From assembly GCA_902806575.1 (NCBI GenBank), contig CADCXD010000005.1:3224001-3288000 (forward strand): a stretch of DNA of 64,000 bases, given 5' to 3'. This document shows, in pieces, positions 45,564 to 54,436 of this stretch (its first letter is position 1; each line of letters opens with the position of its first letter). The position numbers were made by a program, and so were the translations under genes. The DNA comes from Jackrogersella multiformis. Taxonomy: Eukaryota > Ascomycota > Sordariomycetes > Xylariales > Hypoxylaceae. The notes under the pieces were generated by a model. That model searched no databases and was not told the origin of the DNA. It worked only from the letters and a program-made list of their open reading frames with translations.

Positions 45564-45574
45564 CGGCATGCCCG
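45564..45574. promoter_or_regulatory. CGG-N5-CCG site 1, P450/SDR promoter
   Basis: TCGGCATGCCCGA, 179 bp before the P450 ATG and 273 bp before the SDR ATG. Confidence 0.65.
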
Positions 45575-45584
45575 AAATTTCCGT

Positions 45585-45595
45585 CGGATATTCCG
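45585..45595. promoter_or_regulatory. CGG-N5-CCG site 2, P450/SDR promoter
   Basis: TCGGATATTCCGC, 200 bp before the P450 ATG and 252 bp before the SDR ATG. Confidence 0.6.
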
Positions 45596-45846
45596 CCTAC
45601 TAAGAGTTTCGAGGAAACAGTCGACCCGACAGCTTCGGACTAGCACAGAAGTAGCATCCGCACCATTCGCTGTATAGGTAATGTAGGTACATATCGACAT
45701 TGCGATGAGATCGCTATTGTCCACCTTTTGAAGGTATGCACCAGTGATTTTGACCAGTAATTTTAGCCAAGTCTCTTCACTGTAGATATCCTAAATTTAG
45801 ATATTTCTTCTATGCCTCATTTACGGACCTCTCAACTTTAACAGAC

Positions 45847-46791
45847 ATGACAGAAACACCTGTGCTTCTCGTTACAGCTGGTTCAGCAGGGCTCGGTGCT
45901 GCCGCCGCGCGCCTGTTCGCGAAAAATGGTTACAGGATTGTCGTTAATTATGCCAACAACTCCGAGCGTGCATCCGAGCTGATCAAGGAGCTGTCTGCTA
46001 CGACAAGTCAAGCCGATGTTGGTGACAAATCTTACATACCGATCCAGGCCGATCTAGCTGTCCGGGGCGACGTCGAACGTCTTGTTCAGGAGACAATATC
46101 GGCGATGGGTAGAATCGACGTCGTGTTCTCTAATGGAGGCTGGTCTAGGTTCACAGACATGACCTCTCTAGACGATAACGTATCCGAAGACGATTGGGAT
46201 CGGGCTTTTGCGATGAATGTCAAATCGCATCTATGGCTACTTCATGCAGCTAAACAAGCACTGGATGAGTCGTCCGGATCTTTCATCACTACTGCTTCTA
46301 CCGCTGGCGTGAGCAGTAGCGGGAGCTCTCTTGTGAGTTCACCACCATATACAACTTTCGACAATTGATTAATTGCTTCTTAGGCATATTCTGTCATGAA
46401 AGCTGCACAGATACATATGGCTAGACAGCTAGCACGCATGGTTGGTCCACGGATCCGGGTGAATACAGTATCACCAGGATTGCTCCTGACGGTAAATTAC
46501 ATACGGTAGTTAGGTGGTCAATTCGTAACTTGTCTTGCTGACACAGGATAGGAATGGGCGGAACGATTTACGGATGACCAGAAAGAATCTCACCGACAGA
46601 AAACCGCATTACAACGATTCGTTCAACTCGAGGTAAAGTATCCCTCCGAACATGTCTTTAAGCTCTATTGGGAGAAGCACTTGTGTTAACCTGCTAGATA
46701 ATAGGACGTGGCCGAGCAGGTATTAACCTTCGCGAAGTCTTCAAGTACAACTGGTGTAAATGTTGTTATAGATTCTGGTTATGTTGTGTAA
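45847..46791 (+). CDS. Short-chain dehydrogenase/reductase
   Basis: Second SDR of the cluster, 253 aa. Four exons: 45847-46332, 46384-46491, 46552-46632 and 46705-46791, with introns of 51, 60 and 72 nt that all fall between codons. The N-terminal cofactor motif is TAGSAGLG (10-17), a slight variant of TGxxxGxG. Catalytic Ser is in FITTASTAG, and Tyr164/Lys168 are in AYSVMKAAQ. SPGLLLT and the closing DSGYVV match the usual PG and substrate-loop positions. It resembles the 3-oxoacyl-ACP-reductase-like branch. It shares a promoter with the CYP504 gene and might oxidise an alcohol made by it, but the substrate cannot be read from sequence. Confidence 0.9.
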
Positions 46792-47962
46792 AAATATTTT
46801 TATTTTAATATATGAGCTACTAGACCAAGTAGGCAATGGGTGACCCCTGAGCAATAATTCTCCTCGTCGACAATGGTTCCTTTTTGAAACCAACGTGAGA
46901 TTTTACAATATCCCGATACGGGTAACTAATAAGACATTTATCTTAATTAATCGTTTTAACTTTTCTTGCAAGTTACTGCTACAAGTTACTGCTTGCCATT
47001 AAAGGGGTAACCTTGTTTAAGGTGAGGTGTCACTACATCATGTAAATCAGATGTCCATGACTCATAAGATATGCTAGTAATATTAGCCAGGTAGGGCTTA
47101 AGGAATCCTTTTATGCACGTTTCCTTTTTCTATTCATCTAGAATCGTAGTGACTGCGCTAGTTTGCTTATAAATGATATCTACCTACCTAGGTAGGTACA
47201 TGGCATAAAAGCCTTGAAGCCTAAGGGGTCCGGTTCCTAAAATAGCGTCTCTTATTCCACGCACATAACCGTGACAGTTATACAAGATATATATTTCCCA
47301 TAATACTTCAAGGGACCTTAAGTACCTACATACACCTAGGCCCCCTTTTTATCAAGTAAAGAATAGGCTAGAATGCGAATAGTTGATGCTATATTACGAA
47401 ATTTCCGGCAAAGTCTCGCATTAGAACTAGGTTCTATGGCTATACTTACATAGGTAATATTTATCGATATACTTGCAGGAACTAATGGTTAGTAAGTAAG
47501 TACCTTTCTTTGCAAATAAACACAACATAATAACCCTCGTATACTCGGATAGTTTGTTTCTTAAAAAAGCTACAAATAAAAAAAGCAATATTTAGATCTG
47601 AAGTCTGGAACGGAGTATTGTATGGTGAGTCATAGGAGATAATGTGAATGGATTTCTTATTGGCTTTCACTTGCCTACGGTATTGTGATATGTCAGATAT
47701 CTATCACTTTACATATTTTCACATCTCCTAATGCATTTTTCCAGTTTCAAAAAATGCACATGTAGCAGGCAGCAACGCATAGATATACCACTCACTCTTC
47801 ATATCACCCGCAGAAGAAAGACTTAAAAGTCCTCCAACACCCTCTCCCTCTACATCAAGGCCAACTAAGAATCCCAGCCTTGGCTTGTGTGATTCTACTT
47901 CGTCGTCAACTTTCTTTGATCAACAGAAGTAAGGCTAAGGCCACTTGCTTGCACCATTCAAG
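46792..47962. other. AT-rich intergenic spacer
   Basis: Nothing supportable. One TACCTAGGTA palindrome (47185-47194). The ORF at 47482-47670 is AT-rich chance frame. No CGG-N5-CCG was seen, unlike the flanking cluster promoters. Confidence 0.5.
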
Positions 47963-49080
47963 ATGGGAACTCGAAATCTAATTTGCATCCGAATTAATTG
48001 ACAATGGTATATGTTATATTCTCCCCGGATCGAATTGGTATGAACTAATGACTTTTGCTCTCAAGGGTTGTTGCTAAGTATTGCCAATGGGATGGCTACC
48101 CGACAGGCCAAGGTCTTTACTTGTTCGACTTCCTCCATGTCGAAGGGAACACCGCACGTCTACGAGCAGGCCTGGCTTATATCTACGAGCCGACTGAAGA
48201 GGAATTGGACAAGATCCCCGAAGTGATCGATGCTGAAGTGGCACGAATTGGAGCTTTAGATACCAAGGACCTCTATAACTATCTGGCTCCACACATGTCC
48301 AAATTTCCTGGAATAGAGAAGCCTGAAGAGCTCGATGAATTTGATATTCGGAACTTCTCGGGTCCAGATAACCAAACCGAAATATTGTTCCCCTCCTTAT
48401 CGTGGTCCACTGGCGGTAAAATTCTCGAGTTGATCGCGAATGCCACCGCTGACCACAAATTGCCAATCCTGTCGGAGCTGGAGTTCGCAGCCGGTACGCT
48501 TCATACGACACCCTCAAATATTGTTACTGCCTAACTATGCTGACAACCTATCGAAATAGACTGGCTTAGCTGTGAATGGTACGCCATTTAACCCAGTTGA
48601 CGAACTGTTGTTTCAATTCTTACTCATTGCAGGGCCTATATTGTCGACTTGGATGATGAGCAGTTGAAGGTCTTTGGATACAGGGAGCCTAACCACGAGG
48701 GTCACCCGTTCGAAGAAGTCGGTGATGGCGGCATTGATGTTCCCAAGCTCGTGGCTAGTTTCACTTTCTCAGAACTTCAAAGCTGGGATAAAGAAAGATT
48801 CACGGAGCGTGCGAGGGATATCCAAATGTATGTGGCAGGTACTTTAGAAGATCACGATATAACTGTTAGAAGGAGATTGGAAGACGGCGGGATTGTGATG
48901 TTGGGTGAGGACAACATCATTGAATCTGATACCAATGGGGATAATACGAGTGGGGATGATGTTAGTGAGGATGATACCAAGGAAGAGAAAGCCGATGGGA
49001 ACGATGTCAATGGAGACGGCGCTAATGGGGACGGTGCCGATGCTGTCACATCCCAAATTGATCGGTTGCACCTGGACTGA
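47963..49080 (+). pseudogene. Conserved hypothetical (MGTRNL...AKYCQWDGYP family) with early TGA
   Basis: The family start MGTRNLIC is followed after the first intron by VVAKYCQWDGYPTGQG, the standard beginning of these fungal proteins of unknown function. Exons 47963-48006, 48066-48493, 48560-48578 and 48633-49080 sum to 939 nt (313 codons). Exon 3 is a 19-nt micro-exon encoding the DWLSCEW region and is needed to reach AYIVDLDDEQLKVFGY. The only defect is an in-frame TGA at 47999-48001 (codon 13), with no GT before it to splice it out; all three introns and the rest of the frame are intact. Either a recent nonsense mutation, a sequencing error or stop readthrough (TGA-C context). The C-terminus is an acidic Asn-Gly-Asp repeat. 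No cluster motif lies upstream, so it is probably a bystander. Confidence 0.65.
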
Positions 49081-49242
49081 AAAGCCTATGAGTGGAATGG
49101 AGGCAGGTACTTAATAATGAATTGGGTAATTAGGAATTCTACATGCTCTCTTAGAGTCTACATAGTAGTAGACTTCATCCTCTCCTTATCTAACAACAGG
49201 ATAGTCAGGCTAGGCTCAAGGAATCTGTCTAGGGTGCACTTC

Positions 49243-50913
49243 CTACTTCTTCTCATCTAGAGTCGTTGCGACCACGCTGGTTTTCTTTTCGAGCTCCTTT
49301 TCCGCGATGGGTCTACCGCCATCGTAGGCTTCGATCACATCAACTATGTCAACCCCATGGAGGCGTTTGTCGATCTGCTCAAGAGTCAAGCCCTTGGTTT
49401 CGATCCACGTGAAGTAGATCACTATGACTACGAAGATATCCCAGACAGCGCCAATGACGTAAAAGCTATTACATCTTAAGTCAGTAAAGGGTATTCAGTG
49501 CTTCTCAAGAATCGACTTACCGCCACCCAATGCCGCTAAGGCCGATGGGAATAACGTATTGGCCGAAGAAACCAACTAAGTTAACGAAGACAGTGTAGAA
49601 GCTATGGGCAACGTTAGTCAAAGCACATAATAGTTAAAACTCTGCCAATATTTACTTACGCCATGCCCTTTGCGCGAATAGTGAAGTTCAACAGTTCAGC
49701 GCAGTACGAGAACGAAAGAGGAGTCCAGCTGATGGCATATCCCATTTGAAACAAGTAGACCATGGCGATGATCGCATTCCTCCCATCCACTTCAGCAATT
49801 GCAGCCGCTGTAAGACCTGCCAGGCAAGCTAAGACGACGCTACACCAGAGTGTACCGCCAATAAGCATAGGAATTCGGCCAAATTTGTCGATTATGCAGA
49901 TGCCGATAAGTGCGACGAGGAACGCTACGCAGTTCTGGCTGAGGTTGATGGCGAACTTGGGTGACTCAGCAGTAATGCCGGCCAAGCTGAGGACGTCGTC
50001 GAGGTAAAAAGTGATGATGTTAGATCCAATCGTCTGCTCGAACGTGCCGAGGGTGATAAGAATGAAGCCGCGGCGAATGTTTGCCTTGTCGCTTAAGAAA
50101 GCTTTCCACCAAGCACGGAAGGTTGGGAAGCTGTTTTCTCTCTCAAACGCGATTTGCTCTTTGATCTCTCTGAATTCCGCGACAACCAAGACATCAGTCT
50201 CGTCCCCGCCGCTATGGAACCTGGCAAGCACTTCGAGCGCCTCAGACTCTCGGCCACGGGACATCAACCATCGCGGGGACTCAGGCACAAGGACCAGCGT
50301 GATAATGCAGCTAAGAGCCGGGGCGACCATACAGATGCAAACGATACGCCAAGACCAGTCACCGCCCACATGCCGTGCCCCATACCCGACAGCAGAGGAA
50401 ATGATGGCGCCCAAAAGCCAACAGGTCCAGTATAAACCGGCAACGAAACCACGCCGATTCGGGGGTGCCAACTCCACCAGGTAGGTCGGCACAGCAGCAA
50501 TATCGATGGCTTTAGCGGCACCGACGACAATGCGCGCGACGAAGAACTGTGCTTGGGTGTTCGCAGTACTGTGGAGAATGGCGGCGATCAGGACGACGCA
50601 AGAAGACACGAGAATTCCCATCTTGCGACCCCATTTGTCAACGATGTGGCCGGAGAAAAGACTTCCCACGATAGCGCCTAGGTTCTGCACAGCAGTGAGC
50701 AAACCCTTTGTGTTTGAGTTTATACCAAACTTCGCCTTGAATGGAGCCTACCGGGGCAAATGCTAATTAGTCATCAATACTTTTGTAGTGAGAAGGGAAT
50801 AGACATACAGAGATGTTCAAGGAGGACATCATGCTGGAGTCGTACCCTACGCTTGCACAATTAAGTGCAGCGATGAGGCAGACTAGCATCATAGGACGAC
50901 TAATTCCAAACAT
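49243..50913 (-). CDS. MFS sugar-type transporter
   Basis: Plasma-membrane transporter of the sugar porter family, 498 aa. Exons are 50913-50809, 50747-49660, 49601-49521 and 49465-49243 (introns of 55-61 nt). I start at MFGISRP rather than the ATG 75 nt upstream because it gives the usual length. Twelve hydrophobic helices are present, with the family marks GYDSSMM in helix 1, VDKWGRKMG after helix 2, PESPRWLMSRGR after helix 6, DKFGRIPML in the second half and ETKGLTLEQID near the end. In fungi this family also carries quinate, lactose and aromatic or other acids, so a non-sugar substrate fits the cluster. It shares a divergent promoter, with a CGG-N5-CCG site, with the DUF1479 gene. It is the likely importer of the cluster substrate. 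Confidence 0.92.
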
Positions 50914-51427
50914 CTTAGAGGTCGTCTTGTGTTTAGGTGGATAACATAAGATGGAACGATGGGATGATCGAGCAATGTAACTCTTCAAAAACCGTTACTG
51001 AGAGCTCCTTTTTAGTTACGATGCAGGACTGCAACTCAGACGCGTCGATATCGGTTTTAGATAGTGACCCGAGAGATAGCTAGATACGACGTAGAGCTAG
51101 GTCCTGGGCAACGTCCTGGGCATGGTTCCGAGCAAGATTATGATATCGGGGCCTCCGACACGATGTCGATTTGGAGGGAGGCGATCGGCTCAACCCCATA
51201 GGACACTAGACCGACAAGATAATATCCCCACACCGCGCCTATGTCGGGCGGGGAGGTAGGATTCGGTGTACATCATGGTATAAACAGTTCCCAAGCGAAG
51301 ATTACAACTAGCTGACGACCGCTTAGAAACTTGAGTCAGTGTGGTCGACTGCGTACCTAGGTAATATTCTCACCTATATTCTCATCTACCTATTCCCGAA
51401 AGAAACATCAATATTAAACAAGCAAAT
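50914..51427. promoter_or_regulatory. Divergent promoter MFS / DUF1479
   Basis: A 514-bp control region with CGG-N5-CCG at 51147 and TACCTAGGTA at 51354, 65 bp before the DUF1479 ATG. Confidence 0.55.
51147..51157. promoter_or_regulatory. CGG-N5-CCG site, MFS/DUF1479 promoter
   Basis: TCGGGGCCTCCGA, 234 bp before the MFS ATG and 271 bp before the DUF1479 ATG. Confidence 0.65.
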
Positions 51428-52792
51428 ATGCCAGGTGTTATTGAGAAGTGGCCGACATGGAAAGAGTTCGGCGTCGCTCCTGATGAAAGTACACAGGGCC
51501 TAGACTACGCCAAAGCCAAAGCTGAAATCATCGCTCAATATGGAGAAGAAGCGTTGCGCCGAAGCTGGCTCAAAGTCTGTAAGGACCTTGAAAAGGTTAC
51601 CGAGAACCTATCCACACTTGGAAGTGACTCCATTCCCGTCTTTCAAATGAATGACATCCGCGACCATGGGCTTTCTGATGAACAAAGCTCACAGGTGAAG
51701 TCCAGCGGGTGTTGTATTGTCAGGGGCGTCATCCCGGAGGCAGATGCGAACGCTCTGTTCAAGGACATGAAGGATCTGGTTGTCGAGAACAGAGGAAAGA
51801 TTGCTGGCTGGCCACCAGAGTCCCCCGCGATGCTGAGGCTTTTCAACTCCCCAACCCAGATAGCTGTCCGTACTCACCCCAACCAAATAATGCTCCAGAG
51901 AAACTTGAACGCGCTCTTTCATGATGAGACCAACGAGATGAGCCCCGAGCCGCTGAGCTACACTGACGCTGCCCGCATCCGCCAGCCGGGGCTGGCATTC
52001 CTGGGCCTTGGACCGCATATCGATGCCGGGAGCCTGTGCCGCTGGGCAGATCCGCAGTATCGCAAAGTATACGACAGCATATTCTCCGGCAACCCGGAAT
52101 TGCATGACACTTTTGATCTCACCGTTCGTAAGAGTGCCGATCAGTTCCTTTTCAAGGCCAACGCTCATTCTGTCGTCTTCCGCTCGTTCCAGGGCTGGAC
52201 GGCATTGACCCCCGCGTCACCTGCCGCCGGCACGCTGATGTTATACCCTAATGTCTCCTCGGCTATCTCTTATGTGCTCTTGAGGCCCTTCTTTTCGCCT
52301 CCCGCGATCGAGGAGGACATTATGAATGCCAGCAAGTGGACTTTTGATGCCGAGTTGAGCTGGTTTCCGGGAACCATGAAGGATCAAAGCCAGCGATTGA
52401 GTCCTTCTTCTCATCCCCACCTTCGTTTAAGGGATTGCATCACGTATATTCCGCGGATGAACCCGGGAGATACTGTTTGGTGGCATACGGACGTAAGTCT
52501 TCATCGATTTGAAAGATAATGGGATGCACTTACTTACTATTAATAGATGTGTCATGCCGTCGACCCCGAGCATAACGGCAAAGGAGATGCCAGCGTCGTC
52601 TACGTGGCCGCCTGCCCTACGACAGCCATAAATAAGGCTTATATTAAATCCCAATTACAAGCCGCCCTTGATGGGAAGGGCCCGCCAGACAGTCCTGATG
52701 TAGGCGTCGATGAGAGAAACTTGAAAGGGTACAAGGGATTCACCGACATATCAGCGGAGGGTAAGGCTGTGTTGGGTTTTGATCTATTGTAA
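51428..52792 (+). CDS. DUF1479 protein, probable Fe(II)/2-oxoglutarate oxygenase
   Basis: Exons 51428-52492 and 52547-52792 (54-nt GTAAGT..TAG intron) give 436 aa. The family (YbiU-like DUF1479) has a double-stranded beta-helix fold related to Fe/2OG dioxygenases. The H-x-D pair is His197/Asp199 in GLGPHIDAGS, and a distal His is in the conserved block GDTVWWHTD/MCHAVDPEHNG (His353 or His358). The start context and length are usual; no signal peptide. Substrates are poorly known, and fungal members recur in catabolic clusters. Here it shares a promoter and motif with the MFS gene, so it probably hydroxylates or demethylates the imported compound or an early intermediate. The metal-site assignment is inferred. 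Confidence 0.9.
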
Positions 52793-54436
52793 TCAAGTAA
52801 ATATGTATGTAAAGTCCAGCTTACGTCAATGCACCGCCGCGGCATCTTGATGTGCGAGTGTTGGAGATGTCCCCTTAACCGGTAAATATTTACAACCCCC
52901 TTAGAGTACTTGTACCTCATTGTCCCTCATTAAATTCATATAAAATATTATTTGATACAAAAAGTTTTATTAATTAATATAATACCTAGTGAGTTACCTA
53001 ACTGTTCTCGAAAAGCTCCGAGCAGACAATAAAGTCTCCTGCTATAAAGGACTGTATTATCTCAAAGCCTGCAAATAAATGTACGGAGCTGCGTATACGC
53101 CAAAGGCGACGGCTAAGTTTCATAATATTGAAAGACTACCTATGTAGTTCAAATACGAACTGTCAAAAGAGCGGTGTTTGAAGAGTTGGCGTATAGAAAT
53201 AGTGACAATGGAAATAGAAGCACAAATGGCTGACAGTTGTTGACGGCTGTTCAAACCCCCAAATCTACCTAGCACATAGCATCACTCTTTTTATATGAAC
53301 CTTATCCCATCATGAACTATATATATCGATCGACCACGTCTCTTGGAACTCTGGCTGCCAAAATGATGGTCACCTGCAGGTGTCAAGGATTGAGATTGTC
53401 CATGTCGGGACGGCTCATCCTTTCGGTTCGGACGCAGATCTTGCAAGGGGTGAGAGCGAGAATTAGCAGTTCGGGACCTGTGTTTTGAAGGTCTGCTCTT
53501 GCCCGTACTAAAACATTGGCCCATCGTTTCCCCTTGGTTTTCTAGTTTAATTATAACAGTTATAATGGTAGTTGTATTTGCTGGTATTCGTTCTTTAATA
53601 TTGCTTAGGAGAGGGAAGCGCATGTGAAGGTTACCAAGAAAATATATCCAAAGGATACATGAAGTTAGTTACAACCGTAGGAATAAATCATATAATGAAT
53701 GTGTCATTGGTTATACAGCTAATCGAAAGCTTAGCCCTACAAGTAATAGCTACTAGATAATACAAGTCACTGTAACTACTTGTGTGAGGTCAGTACCTAA
53801 GTATTGTTGGATGAGAATACTTTGTCTAAACAAGACTCAACATCTCCTATCCTATCGTTACGTAGATTCTATTAAGTAATACATTCATGAGACTACTCTT
53901 CATTAAGTGACTGTAGCATAGTTACGACCACTCATCGAATCATTCTGATAATCGAGTGTTAGTGATGGTAACCCCTGGCTTAGTAATCATACGCAGTATC
54001 ACGTACGTTGGTGAATAGGTAGTGACCTACGCAATTCTGCCGAGGCTTCATTATTCTATATAATCTACTTTAGGTGTAAAATTACTACCACTCATCCTCA
54101 TACCAAAGTCCTGAGACTGTTGCCCTTCGAGCTTTCCACGTGTGAGGCACTCGTGAGTCGTTATTCTAGTCGTGATCCTTGCTTCTAAGACTCCGTACGA
54201 CATAGTTCGTACCTAATCATTAAACCATCATTATGTCAATGATGATGTAATCTCTTCAATACTTTCCCCCATTCTTCTCGTTGAGTCTCGTGCGTCCTTA
54301 TACTGCTGTGGAAAAGGCGACGTGGTGCCGCAAGAAAGGTTGAGCCGGAAAATCGAAGGGGCTCTCCTAAATTTCCTTTCACGGGTAACACTTATGGCTC
54401 ATTATCCACAATCAAGGTGCAAGTTACACCATGGAC
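52793..54436. other. Intergenic spacer
   Basis: AT-rich DNA between the DUF1479 and ABC transporter 3' ends. One weak small ORF is listed separately, and nothing else is supported. Confidence 0.45.
53291..53524 (-). CDS. Possible small N-myristoylated protein, 77 aa
   Basis: The frame starting at MGQCFSTGK fits the N-myristoylation pattern (Gly2, Ser6) with a neighbouring Cys4 that could be palmitoylated. The rest is very basic and Ser/Arg rich, as in disordered peptides. An in-frame ATG 99 nt upstream exists but lengthens it without structure. No homologue recognised and no intron; it may be chance. Confidence 0.2.
   Translation of the reverse strand: MGQCFSTGKSRPSKHRSRTANSRSHPLQDLRPNRKDEPSRHGQSQSLTPAGDHHFGSQSSKRRGRSIYIVHDGIRFI

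Larger units (their letters stand above)
45386..45846. promoter_or_regulatory. Divergent promoter CYP504 / SDR
   Basis: A 461-bp shared region with two CGG-N5-CCG sites (45564 and 45585) whose centres are 21 bp apart, about two helical turns, on the same face of the DNA. Confidence 0.6.
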
